A stretch of DNA of 64,000 bases. Origin: Pseudochelatococcus sp050946405. Lineage in GTDB: Bacteria > Pseudomonadota > Alphaproteobacteria > Rhizobiales > Beijerinckiaceae. Of this stretch, positions 18,025 through 27,308 are shown one piece after another (the first letter of the stretch is position 1; each line of letters begins with the position of its first letter). The notes under the pieces were generated by a model. The model had not been told where the DNA came from, searched no databases, and was given only the letters and a program-made list of their open reading frames with translations. A program made the translations under genes and the position numbers. The stretch is from positions 62,001 through 126,000 of the forward strand of contig NZ_JBMNUS010000004.1 in assembly GCF_050946405.1 (NCBI RefSeq), given 5' to 3'.

Positions 18025-18954
18025 ATGGAGCGTATTGTGGACATATCGACGGATGGTCTGCATTTGGCCATCTACCGCGGCTTCCTGACCGTTTCGGCAA
18101 ACGGCGAGGAGCGGGGAAGGATTGCGCTCGACGATATCGGCGCGCTGATCGTGCATGCCCACGGCACGACCTGGTCGAACCAGGTTTTCGTCAGGATGGC
18201 GGAGCGCAATGTACCGGTGGTGCTTTGCGCCGCCAATCATGCCCCGGTTTCGGTGGTCTGGCCGCTTGAGGGCCATCATGCGCAGGGCGCGCGCCTGAGA
18301 GCGCAGATCGATGCCTCGAAACCCCTGCGGAAGCAACTCTGGCAGAGGGTGATCGCAGCCAAGATACGCATGCAGGGACAGGTGCTTGCCGCCAACGGCA
18401 AGGAAGCGGGCGCATTCGACATGCTGGCGCGCAAGGTTCGCTCCGGCGATCCCGACAATATCGAAGCGCAGGCGGCGCGTCGCTACTGGAAAAGCTTGTT
18501 CGGCACGGACTTCTATCGCGATCCGAATGCCGATGGCGCCAACGCCTTGCTGAATTACGGCTACACTGTGTTGCGCGCTCTGGTTTCCCGCGCCATCTGC
18601 GCTTCCGGCCTGCATCCGACGATCGGCATCTTCCATTCCAATCGGGCAAATGCTTTTGCGTTGGCCGACGACCTCATGGAGCCCTACCGGCCGCTTGTCG
18701 ATCAACTGGTATTCAATCTCACGGCCGCCGGGATAAACATCCTTTCGCCCGCCGCGAAAAGGGCCTTGACCTCTATCGCCACCTTCGATCTGCAAACGCC
18801 AGTCGGCCTTTCTCCGGTATCGGTTCAGGTCGGTCGCTTTGTCCACTCCGTTGCGACCAGCTTCGAGGCGGGCGAAGTCAGGCTTGAACTGCCCTCCCCG
18901 CCTTCGCCGCTCGAACTGGCGGGTCTCGGCAAATCGGCGCTGGAGGAAGAATGA
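18025..18954 (+). CDS. cas1: Cas1 integrase
   Basis: Cas1 is the metal-dependent integrase that inserts new spacers with Cas2. The 309-residue protein has the N-terminal beta domain and the alpha-helical catalytic domain with E147 (DNIEAQAARRYW), H204 (GIFHSNRANAFALA) and the acidic D215/D216/E219 group (DDLMEPYRP), matching type II Cas1. The stop overlaps cas2 by 4 bases (ATGA), showing translational coupling. The adaptation module looks intact, consistent with a long, regular array. Confidence 0.97.
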   Translation: MERIVDISTDGLHLAIYRGFLTVSANGEERGRIALDDIGALIVHAHGTTWSNQVFVRMAERNVPVVLCAANHAPVSVVWPLEGHHAQGARLRAQIDASKPLRKQLWQRVIAAKIRMQGQVLAANGKEAGAFDMLARKVRSGDPDNIEAQAARRYWKSLFGTDFYRDPNADGANALLNYGYTVLRALVSRAICASGLHPTIGIFHSNRANAFALADDLMEPYRPLVDQLVFNLTAAGINILSPAAKRALTSIATFDLQTPVGLSPVSVQVGRFVHSVATSFEAGEVRLELPSPPSPLELAGLGKSALEEE

Positions 18955-19316
18955 CAGCCTTTCACAAAAAAGCCGCCAGCGGACCGAGGCATTTGAGCGG
19001 GTATCAGATCATGTGGATGCTTGTTACCTTCGACCTGCCGGTGGAAACAAAGCAACAACGAGCGGCGGCAACCGGATTCCGCCAGCATCTGCTGGACATC
19101 GGCTTCGAAATGAGTCAACTTTCCAATTATTTAAGATTTTGCAACGGTAAAGAACAGTTTGAGAGTTATGTGCGGCAGATTGAAAAAGGCTTGCCGGAAT
19201 GGGGCGATGTTTACATTTTCCAATTCACGGACCGACAATATGAAAACATCATCCGCTTCTCCGATCAGGCCCGCAGGAAACGCCGGAAAAATCCCGATCA
19301 ACTCGCCCTATTCTAG
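18951..19316 (+). CDS. cas2: Cas2
   Basis: Cas2 is the small ferredoxin-fold partner of Cas1 in spacer acquisition. The first strand carries the expected acid in WMLVTFDLPVE, followed by IYIF-like strand VYIFQFTDRQYENI. The 121-residue form, from the ATG overlapping the cas1 stop, has about 20 extra N-terminal residues relative to the core fold; an internal ATG at MWMLVTFDLP would remove them. The array starts 72 bases after its stop. Confidence 0.96.
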   Translation: MTAFHKKAASGPRHLSGYQIMWMLVTFDLPVETKQQRAAATGFRQHLLDIGFEMSQLSNYLRFCNGKEQFESYVRQIEKGLPEWGDVYIFQFTDRQYENIIRFSDQARRKRRKNPDQLALF

Positions 19317-19349
19317 CCCCCGGAGCCATTTCGATGCAACCGATATCGA

Positions 19350-19378
19350 CCAATTCCCCTTTACATTCAGGGAATTGG
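19350..19378. other. Inverted repeat in the cas2-array gap
   Basis: A perfect 9-base stem (CCAATTCCC 19350-19358, GGGAATTGG 19370-19378) ends 10 bases before the first CRISPR repeat. It may be a leader element for spacer integration, the end signal for cas transcription, or a stop for transcription leaving the array. No T-run follows on either strand. Confidence 0.5.
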
Positions 19379-19388
19379 CCGAATATCG

Positions 19389-21472
19389 AGCTTAGCAGAT
19401 CAGAGAAAACGGTCCAGCCGCAACAAATTATGTTCTGTAGAGTCTGAATATGTTAGCTTAGCAGATCAGAGAAAACGGTCCAGCCGCAACACCGGCGCAT
19501 GGCGGTCCATGGCGAAAGAGAGCTTAGCAGATCAGAGAAAACGGTCCAGCCGCAACAGAGCAAATGCGTTCACAATCTCCATTTGGAGCTTAGCAGATCA
19601 GAGAAAACGGTCCAGCCGCAACCATCAATGAGACGTTCACTGACTTCCGTGGAGCTTAGCAGATCAGAGAAAACGGTCCAGCCGCAACACCCTGAAGAGA
19701 GGGGAGCGATAGCTGGGTAGCTTAGCAGATCAGAGAAAACGGTCCAGCCGCAACTGCCGACGACTGGAGCCGCGTTTTTCGCGGAGCTTAGCAGATCAGA
19801 GAAAACGGTCCAGCCGCAACGAAATCCGCCTTTCCGCACCCCGACCTGCGAGCTTAGCAGATCAGAGAAAACGGTCCAGCCGCAACGTTTCGAGCGCGCG
19901 GTCGACGGCGCGGTGAAGCTTAGCAGATCAGAGAAAACGGTCCAGCCGCAACGTGCCGACGCGCTGGACGCGCGCCGAGGCGAGCTTAGCAGATCAGAGA
20001 AAACGGTCCAGCCGCAACGAGATGATCGACTTCGCCGAGATGTCGGCGAGCTTAGCAGATCAGAGAAAACGGTCCAGCCGCAACATACCGACATCGCTGT
20101 TTGGTATGCTGACGAGCTTAGCAGATCAGAGAAAACGGTCCAGCCGCAACTCAACCGTAACCCAAGCGAACCCGCAATCAAGCTTAGCAGATCAGAGAAA
20201 ACGGTCCAGCCGCAACTCAACCGTAACCCAAGCGAACCCGCAATCAAGCTTAGCAGATCAGAGAAAACGGTCCAGCCGCAACTATAATAGAAATAATACC
20301 TTGCTTTGGAATAGCTTAGCAGATCAGAGAAAACGGTCCAGCCGCAACTGCCGGAAGGCTGGCACGTTGATAGGGCGTAGCTTAGCAGATCAGAGAAAAC
20401 GGTCCAGCCGCAACGTGGTTTCCAGTGAAGGAATCAAGCTTGCGAGCTTAGCAGATCAGAGAAAACGGTCCAGCCGCAACGAAAGCGTTGCAGCGCATGG
20501 CGTTGAGGGTAGCTTAGCAGATCAGAGAAAACGGTCCAGCCGCAACTCTCTTGGGGGTCGGGGCTACGGGGCTTCAAGCTTAGCAGATCAGAGAAAACGG
20601 TCCAGCCGCAACATATGCCCGACGTTGTCCGCGTGGGGCTAGAGCTTAGCAGATCAGAGAAAACGGTCCAGCCGCAACGATCACTGTTAGGTCGAACTGC
20701 ATACCGTTAGCTTAGCAGATCAGAGAAAACGGTCCAGCCGCAACTAGTAAATACGCGAAGGGGCTCGCTACCGTAGCTTAGCAGATCAGAGAAAACGGTC
20801 CAGCCGCAACTGACGTCCTTAGTGCTCCTGACGTCCTTAGAGCTTAGCAGATCAGAGAAAACGGTCCAGCCGCAACTGAGCATGGCGGCGACAGTTTTGG
20901 GATCGCAGCTTAGCAGATCAGAGAAAACGGTCCAGCCGCAACGCGCGACGATGGCGGCCGTCGCGAGGCGCAAGCTTAGCAGATCAGAGAAAACGGTCCA
21001 GCCGCAACAAGCGCCGGAAGTCATTGATTATGTCGAGCAGCTTAGCAGATCAGAGAAAACGGTCCAGCCGCAACGTCGTGGCGTCGTTTACCCTTGCGAA
21101 AGATAGCTTAGCAGATCAGAGAAAACGGTCCAGCCGCAACCTGCGTGTCGGCAACGTCTTCCTGCTCGTGGGAGCTTAGCAGATCAGAGAAAACGGTCCA
21201 GCCGCAACTGGACATCGCAGTCCTCGCCCGCCACGCAGAGCTTAGCAGATCAGAGAAAACGGTCCAGCCGCAACAACCCATTTTTCAACCCGCACGCCAA
21301 GCATAGCTTAGCAGATCAGAGAAAACGGTCCAGCCGCAACTCATGGGGAGAGTGTGAGAGGGGCCGGCGAAAAATAGTGGATCAGAGAAAACGGCCTGCC
21401 CGCAACGACACCCTGACCGGAACGCTGCTGTTCGCCAATCTGACAGATCAGAGGAAAAATTCCAGCCGCGCC
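19389..21472 (-). CRISPR. Type II-C CRISPR array, 30 intact + 2 degenerate repeats
   Basis: The 36-base repeat, in crRNA sense on the minus strand, starts GTTGCGGCTGGACC and ends GATCTGCTAAGCT. The period is 66 bases (30-base spacers) from 19389 through 21105; the spacer at 21141-21172 is 32 bases; then repeats start at 21173, 21239 and 21305. All 30 appear identical. Degenerate copies in register at 21371-21406 (9 mismatches) and 21437-21472 mark the old end, so new spacers should enter beside cas2. The spacers at 20151-20180 and 20217-20246 are identical. The anti-repeat on the tracrRNA sets the crRNA strand as minus, so the array is transcribed toward cas2. Confidence 0.98.
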
Positions 21473-21698
21473 ATATGATCAATTCGTCGTGCGGCGGGCG
21501 TATCGTGGCCATTAAAGGGGCTCGTTGCTGAAGAGGTTGGTGCGCAGGCAATCGCTGATCGCCGTCGGTGGGCGTGGCCGGAGGGGCGTGGCCATTCGCG
21601 TTCTTCGTCATTTCGGCTTTTCGCGGCTCAGCGCCTTGACTGGCGCGGATAATCGTGAAGGGTTATGCGGCCCCGTCAACGATGATCGGATCCCGCCG

Positions 21699-24600
21699 AT
21701 GACTGCCGAAGACATGCGCCTGTCGGATATTCTTGGCTTTTGGCACAAGCTGGAATTCTTCATTCCGTTTGACCTGGATAACCGGATACGAGAACGTGAA
21801 AATCGTAAACGTATCTGGCGACATTATAACGAAAGCGGCCCCATCACCTTTATCGATATATCCGACGGGAAAGAAATCTCCGGCTATACCGTTTTTCTCG
21901 GCGTGTTCGATAAGGCCGACATCCGGGATATAGTCGACGGACGCCTATCCCGCACCGATGACGAGGCGCTCGAGGAAGAGCAGCGCGGGGGACTTGAGGG
22001 CCTGACCTGCATGGCCAGCATCGAGCTGGGAGCGGATGCAGTTCCGCTTTTCGAGACGTTCAGCATCTCTACCCTTCCCTGGGCGGTCGGCCGCGCCCGC
22101 TCTCACGGGTTGAGCGCGCTTCACAGCGGCGCGTTCAATGATGCGCGTGAACTTCTCCGACGCAAGCTGGAAAACGTCGCAAATCTCCGCCCGACACTCC
22201 CCGCAGATGACGAGACGCACGGGCGCAAGCCGCCTCTCGCACCGCAGGAGGTCGACGAACTGGTCGGCCTGCTGGCCGACTGGAGCGGATTTCGCCCCGA
22301 CGAGGCCCGTCATCCCGCCGCTCTGCTCGAAGTCCGCTTCAGAAAGAAGCGCAGCGCGCCGTCACGACCGGAGGAAACGGCGACCGCCAATCCGGGCGCA
22401 ACGGAAGACGAGGCCGAAGAGGATGCCGGCCCCGTCGAAATCGGCATTCTGAACAGCTTCTTCATCGAAGACATCGAAAGGGCCATGGCCGCGGTCGCCG
22501 CGGGCCGGGCGCCGGAGACGTTGCGGCAATATCTCACCCCGATTTCCGCGCATGAGCGCATCGACCTCTATTCCGGGGAGGGCCGGGCGCGGATCGTCAA
22601 GGCGCTTTCCCCCTCTCGCCAGAACAGGGGCCGCTGGTTCAGCGATCCCGCTCACGCGATGAGCCTGATGCAACAGTTCGCGATCAACACCGCGCTGGAG
22701 CGAATCGGCGACGCGGCGGGGCTCTTTTCAGTCAACGGCCCGCCCGGAACCGGAAAAACCACCCTGTTGCGTGATCTGATCGCAGAAAACATCACCAGAC
22801 GGGCGCGGGTTCTGGCAAAACTGGGGAAGCCGTCCGACGCATTTCACAAGTCGGGCGCGTATGCGCGCCTGATCCCGGAGCTGACCGGATTCGAGATGGT
22901 CGTCGCCTCGTCCAACAACGCGGCAGTCGAAAACATCTCCCGTGACCTGCCCAAAGCCCGTTCGGTGTGGGACAGCGAAAGCAAAAGCATCCGCTATCTC
23001 CAGCCTGTCGCACACAAGTTCGCCGCGCAAGATCGCGACGGAAGATGCAAGGAATTATCCGACGCCGATATGCCGTGGGGGCTGATCGCCTGCGCTCTCG
23101 GCAAGGCAACCAACCGCTCCGCCTTCGTGAACAGCGTGTTCTGGAACAGGATTGCCCCGGACGCCCGCAAGACGTGGTCCGGGCCGGAACGGCCCCTCAC
23201 CTTCTGGGAGTGGCGCGATGAAAGGGCCGGCAAGACGGACGGCAGCAAGACGGACGGCATAGCATCCTTCCGCGATGCTCAGGCGGCTTTCTTATCGGCC
23301 AAGGAAGAGATCGACCGGGTCCTCGACAAGATGCAGAAGTTCGAGGATCTGCGCGCGTTAATGGCGGGACATACGCGGGAAACCTGGTGCGAGGAAGAAC
23401 GGCGCAAGCTGGACCGGGCCGGCGAGAATCGGGCCGCAGCCGATGCGGCATTGACGCGCGCCGAAAAGGAGCTTGAGGAAACCCGCGGCAAGCTGGGCGA
23501 ATTGCAGGAACTGGCCGCCCTGCTCGAAAAAACACGTCCTTCATGGTGGGAAAAGCTGCTCGGCACTCCGTCCGCCAGACAATACCGGAAAAATGTCAGC
23601 CAGAACGCCGGCGAGCAGATCGTTGAGCGGCAGACGATAAGCCGGATCGCGGCGGAGATCGCCAAAACGCTGGAGCCGGCACGGAATAAGGCCGAAACGC
23701 TGGCCGCCGCCGTGGAGGCCGAAGTGGCGAAAGCCGAGGCCGGCTGGAACGAGATGTGCCGCGAGCTTGCGGAAGGACGGGCGCGCTATGGCAAAGTCAG
23801 CCCGCCCGACAATCTCGACGATCTGGAAACCGGGAACATCCAGAAGAACGGTTTCTGGCATGATGAGGATCTTGCAGAGCAACGCTCGGATCTCTTCCGC
23901 AAAGCGCTGCAATTACATGAAGCGTGGCTGCTCGCCGTCTCCCGGAAAGGCGGCGGCTTCGGCCCCAACATCGTCGCCGTGCAGGAACTGCTGAAGAACA
24001 AGCTGGATTGCGAGCCGGAGGAGCGGCTTGCAATCCTGCAAAGCCTGTTCATGATCGTGCCTGTGGTGTCCAGCACCTTCTCCTCTTTCGCCCGGCAATT
24101 CGGTGAGATGGGACCGGAGTCGATCGGCTGGCTGTTCATCGACGAGGCGGGTCAGGCGGTGCCGCAGGCGGCAACCGGGGCGCTCCTGCGGGCGAAGCGC
24201 GCCGTCGTTATCGGAGACCCGTTGCAGATCGAACCCGTCTTCACCTTGCCGAAGCGGCTGATCTCGGATCTTGCCGGGCAATCGCCCCATACCGCCGGCG
24301 GGGACTACTCGCCCGACAGCGCATCGGTGCAAATGCTGGCCGACCGCTGCAACCCCTATGGCACCGAGGCCGGCGGAGAGGGAGATAAAGGCATCTGGAT
24401 CGGCAGCCCGCTGCGCGTCCATCGGCGCTGCCTGGATCCGATGTTCAGCATCGCCAACAGGATCGCCTACGACGACCGGATGATATTCGGCCTGGATAAC
24501 CGCCTGGATCCGGTTGACCAGGCGCCCTTCTTCGGCGATTCGGTCTGGATCGACCTGCCCGGAGCGGTCGCCGGGCGCCAGACCGTGCCCGCGCAGATCG

Positions 24601-25088
24601 ATTTCGTCGCCAGGCTCATCGCCGACGCCATCGCCCATTACGACGAGCTTCCGAAGCTTTACGTGATTTCGCCTTTCAAGGAAGTGAAGTCGAGCCTTGC
24701 GGCACGCTTGCAAGACAAATCGCTGTGGGATTCCATGAGTGCTCCCGGGTTGCGGGGAAAAGAGTTCCGCGATTGGCTGTCCAGCCGCATCGGCACGGTT
24801 CATACTTTTCAGGGCAAGGAAGAGGACGCCGTCATCATGCTGCTGGGGGCCGATGAAAACACACAGGGCGCGGTGAGATGGGCCGCGTCGAAACCCAATC
24901 TCCTGAATGTGGCGCTGACACGGGCGAAGCGGCGCTTTTACATGGTCGGCGACCGCACGCTCTGGCAGGGGCAGCCCTATTTCCGCGAGGCGGCACAGAA
25001 CTTGCCCCATTTGACAGAAAACGAATTTCTCAACAGAATCAAACAACTCCGGGCGGATCAACGGAACGGTGAAATCCACCCGGACTGA
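21699..25088 (+). CDS. Large superfamily 1 (UPF1/DNA2-like) helicase, putative defence protein
   Basis: This roughly 1129-residue protein has an SF1B-type helicase core: Walker A NGPPGTGKTTLL (K353), Walker B LFIDEAGQAVPQ (D815/E816), motif III-like VVIGDPLQIEPVF, and C-terminal motifs VHTFQGKEEDAV (Q1038) and LLNVALTRAKRRFYMVG. The N-terminal 340 residues (beginning DILGFWHKLEFFIPFDL) match no domain I know. Some 450 residues, with a charged coiled coil at about 545-690, split Walker A from Walker B. The start at 21699 is my choice; the frame is open from 21525. No membrane segment. Its position between a CRISPR array and a conflict operon suggests nucleic-acid sensing or antiphage defence, but this is inference. 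Confidence 0.85.
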   Translation: MTAEDMRLSDILGFWHKLEFFIPFDLDNRIRERENRKRIWRHYNESGPITFIDISDGKEISGYTVFLGVFDKADIRDIVDGRLSRTDDEALEEEQRGGLEGLTCMASIELGADAVPLFETFSISTLPWAVGRARSHGLSALHSGAFNDARELLRRKLENVANLRPTLPADDETHGRKPPLAPQEVDELVGLLADWSGFRPDEARHPAALLEVRFRKKRSAPSRPEETATANPGATEDEAEEDAGPVEIGILNSFFIEDIERAMAAVAAGRAPETLRQYLTPISAHERIDLYSGEGRARIVKALSPSRQNRGRWFSDPAHAMSLMQQFAINTALERIGDAAGLFSVNGPPGTGKTTLLRDLIAENITRRARVLAKLGKPSDAFHKSGAYARLIPELTGFEMVVASSNNAAVENISRDLPKARSVWDSESKSIRYLQPVAHKFAAQDRDGRCKELSDADMPWGLIACALGKATNRSAFVNSVFWNRIAPDARKTWSGPERPLTFWEWRDERAGKTDGSKTDGIASFRDAQAAFLSAKEEIDRVLDKMQKFEDLRALMAGHTRETWCEEERRKLDRAGENRAAADAALTRAEKELEETRGKLGELQELAALLEKTRPSWWEKLLGTPSARQYRKNVSQNAGEQIVERQTISRIAAEIAKTLEPARNKAETLAAAVEAEVAKAEAGWNEMCRELAEGRARYGKVSPPDNLDDLETGNIQKNGFWHDEDLAEQRSDLFRKALQLHEAWLLAVSRKGGGFGPNIVAVQELLKNKLDCEPEERLAILQSLFMIVPVVSSTFSSFARQFGEMGPESIGWLFIDEAGQAVPQAATGALLRAKRAVVIGDPLQIEPVFTLPKRLISDLAGQSPHTAGGDYSPDSASVQMLADRCNPYGTEAGGEGDKGIWIGSPLRVHRRCLDPMFSIANRIAYDDRMIFGLDNRLDPVDQAPFFGDSVWIDLPGAVAGRQTVPAQIDFVARLIADAIAHYDELPKLYVISPFKEVKSSLAARLQDKSLWDSMSAPGLRGKEFRDWLSSRIGTVHTFQGKEEDAVIMLLGADENTQGAVRWAASKPNLLNVALTRAKRRFYMVGDRTLWQGQPYFREAAQNLPHLTENEFLNRIKQLRADQRNGEIHPD

Positions 25089-25284
25089 ATCGACCTTCCT
25101 GATACGAGACTCCCGCCCGGTCGAGCCGGCAAGACGGGAGATTGGAGCAGCGGATATTCAATTCTGATAAGGCCGGCGCTTCAGAAGATGTCCTGTTTAG
25201 ATTGAGGCAAGACACATTCCGGATTCATTTTTTGAGTGAACTCTGAGCGCTTGAATGATTTCATTTAATCCGAAAGCGCTCGGA

Positions 25285-25353
25285 AGTGCTTCCTTTTTTA
25301 AACGGAAGCACTCCCGTTTTTACCTGCGGCTGAAAAAGCTTTGCTTTTTCAGC
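25285..25353 (-). terminator. Two hairpins downstream of the porin gene
   Basis: An 11-base perfect stem with a TTT loop (25329-25353, arm GCTGAAAAAGC) lies 11 bases past the porin stop. A second 9-base stem (AGTGCTTCC 25285-25293, GGAAGCACT 25304-25312) follows. Neither has a clean T-tail on the minus strand, but the pair probably ends or stabilises the porin mRNA. Confidence 0.5.
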
Positions 25354-25364
25354 TTGACGCTCGA

Positions 25365-26663
25365 TCAGAAGTCGCGCTGGAAACGCAGACGGGTCTGGAC
25401 CGAGTCCTCGGCCCGCTTGACATGGATCGGCGTATTGCGATCCACGATGTTGAAACGGTCGCGCTCCAGACGGCCGTACTGAACCTCGACGCCGATGTTG
25501 AACCTGGATACCGGCGACCAGATCAGGGCGGAGCCGACCTGCCATACGTTGAAGTCACGGAAAAGCGCGTTATCGAACTTGACCGACGAATTATAGGTGA
25601 CGTCCGTATAAGAGCCCCAGAGAGTCGACCGTATGGACGGGGTCCAGTAGTGAACACCGGCGGCGGTGAAGTTCCAGCCCGAAGTCGTCTTGATGTCACC
25701 GCCGACGACATAACCATCCGCAACGGTGTTTGCGACCTTGCCGATCGTGGCATTGGCGCTGACGCCGATATAGCTGAGCGCGCCGTCGGCATAGGCTGCC
25801 TGCAACCACAGCACGTCACCCTTGCCGAGGGCGGGAAGCTTGAACTTGACACCGCCCTGGACGGCCCAGCCGTAGGTGGTGTCGACGCGCGACCCCCATT
25901 GGTTGCCCCACGGGTTGTAGATCGTGCCGGAGTTGAGCTGGTGCAGGGCGCCGGCAAGCTGAGCGGAACCCCAATCCTGATCAACGCGCAGGTTGGTGAC
26001 GATGTCGGGCAGGCGTTGGCCGGCGACATCATAGTAGTTCGCGTTGATCTGGCGGGTGTTGCGATCTTCGAGCGAGAGCGTGGCGGAGAAGCCCGAGCCG
26101 AACGTTGCGGTATAGGCGAGCACGTTGTTCGAGGAGTCGGAACCCGGCAGGATGCCGCCGAAAGTGCTCCAGTTCAGATCTTCCGCGTAGAAGTCGAAGA
26201 ACGACTGCGCCCGGCCGGCAGTGATGCCGGCCCACTGGATATAGGCCTTGTCCAGCAACGCGCCGTTGCTGGTGCCCTGATTACCCGTATTCTTGTCGAT
26301 CTGGAAGCGCAGGAAGGCGCGCAGCGTGCCCCACTCGGTCTGCGTGCGGGCATCGATGTTCAGACGGGCGCGGGCCTTGATGCCGGTGGCGTCCTTGTAG
26401 CGGCCGTTGCCCGCCCCAAAGGCGTTGAGCTGGTTGTTCTGCGGCTGAACGTAAACGTAGTCGGCGCGCAAGCGGCCGGAGATCTGGATAGCCGTATCGG
26501 TGCCGGGAATATAAAAGAATCCCGCACCATAAGTATTGGCGACACGCACGTATTCAACCGGCTCCGCTTTCGTCACGGGCAGATCGGCAGCCAACGCCGA
26601 ACCGAGGGAGCCAACAGATATGAGCGATGTCGCAACCAGAAATTTGAATGAGTTCACAGCCAA
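25365..26663 (-). CDS. Outer-membrane porin (Rhizobiales Omp2-like)
   Basis: This 432-residue porin has a signal peptide (cleavage near GSALAADLPV), the conserved Rhizobiales porin start (EPVEYVRVANTYGAGFFYIPG) and repeated amphipathic strands, ending in an aromatic residue (TRLRFQRDF) as needed for BAM insertion. It forms a general diffusion channel in the outer membrane. Such porins are phage receptors in many bacteria, which is notable beside a defence region, though I see no direct link. The upstream 640-base gap is strikingly AT-rich and carries its promoter. Confidence 0.95.
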   Translation of the reverse strand: MAVNSFKFLVATSLISVGSLGSALAADLPVTKAEPVEYVRVANTYGAGFFYIPGTDTAIQISGRLRADYVYVQPQNNQLNAFGAGNGRYKDATGIKARARLNIDARTQTEWGTLRAFLRFQIDKNTGNQGTSNGALLDKAYIQWAGITAGRAQSFFDFYAEDLNWSTFGGILPGSDSSNNVLAYTATFGSGFSATLSLEDRNTRQINANYYDVAGQRLPDIVTNLRVDQDWGSAQLAGALHQLNSGTIYNPWGNQWGSRVDTTYGWAVQGGVKFKLPALGKGDVLWLQAAYADGALSYIGVSANATIGKVANTVADGYVVGGDIKTTSGWNFTAAGVHYWTPSIRSTLWGSYTDVTYNSSVKFDNALFRDFNVWQVGSALIWSPVSRFNIGVEVQYGRLERDRFNIVDRNTPIHVKRAEDSVQTRLRFQRDF

Positions 26664-27025
26664 GCTCCAATATTTTCACGATTTACAAGCAGAGATGACG
26701 AATTCAATGAGAATTCTAGCGCAAAACAGATTATTTGCGCGCCAACTCTTGGAACTCACTGAAAATGCACATAAAAATACTTCATAACAAGTGCAAATAG
26801 CCAATTCATATATAAATCAAAAATAATGGTTGTAAATATATCACGATGTAAATATATAATATATACTTGTCCGATTGCCATTTCGAATGCAATCAGTCTA
26901 ATTGATTCTCAATTTAAAGAAGTTTTTTCTTCAGAATCTATGATTCTGACGATGATGAATTACATTTACACAATGATGCTTGCTTATAAATGTAAATCAA
27001 CTTTCAAAATCTCCATGTCATTGGG

Positions 27026-27074
27026 AAAAAAGGAATGCCCGGCGGTGTTTTCGCGGGTCTCGACACCGCCGGGC
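27026..27074 (-). terminator. Rho-independent terminator (minus strand)
   Basis: A perfect 12-base GC-rich stem (GCCCGGCGGTGT 27037-27048 with its complement 27063-27074) is followed on the minus strand by six consecutive T after a 5-base gap (27026-27031). It is the best candidate for the end of the six-gene peptidase/effector operon, about 240 bases past the last stop. Confidence 0.65.
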
Positions 27075-27204
27075 TGCATTGATCGGAGGCCAATGCGGTC
27101 ACAATTAAGCCATGTTTCTTGAGCCACATCAATTGATAAATTCGATAAAAAAAGTATATTTTATGAGGAAAATAATTTGCCATGCCGACGGCATAAGGCC
27201 GCGA

Positions 27205-27230
27205 GGCGAAAAGTGCGCACACTTTTCGCC
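27205..27230. repeat. Perfect 11-base hairpin
   Basis: Arms GGCGAAAAGTG (27205-27215) and CACTTTTCGCC (27220-27230) form a tight hairpin 79 bases past the last operon gene. It shares the AAAAGTG/CACTTTT core with the repeat elements at 12538 and 54570, so it may be a fragment of the same REP-like family. Confidence 0.55.
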
Positions 27231-27308
27231 CCGATGCTGTTTCGCATTCCGGCTGAACCAGGAGGCTGAAAAACTCTTGAGGCCGCGCGTCTACCGCCGA
27301 CGATGCGT

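Larger units (their letters stand above)
26664..27308. other. AT-rich intergenic region with strong hairpins
   Basis: This 645-base gap is far more AT-rich than its surroundings, especially 26690-27015 and 27115-27180, and carries the porin promoter and leader. No convincing gene is present. Two strong hairpins (27026-27074 and 27205-27230) lie on the side of the serine peptidase gene. Confidence 0.6.

Noticed and set aside
19570..20642. Frames translating the CRISPR array into repetitive proteins
   Set aside because: The repetition is the 36-base repeat read as codons; the repeat-spacer period of 66 is divisible by 3, which keeps these frames open.
19425..21436. Possible self-targeting spacers matching genes in the window
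   Set aside because: Reading spacers by eye against the window gave no match; a proper genome-wide search with mismatches is needed to settle it.
25110..25140. CTCCCG/CGGGAG hairpin after the helicase gene as a terminator
   Set aside because: Short stem with a long loop and no T-run; too weak to list.
26826..27122. 98-residue plus-strand frame in the AT-rich gap
   Set aside because: No ribosome-binding site or family resemblance; it runs through a strong terminator-like hairpin.
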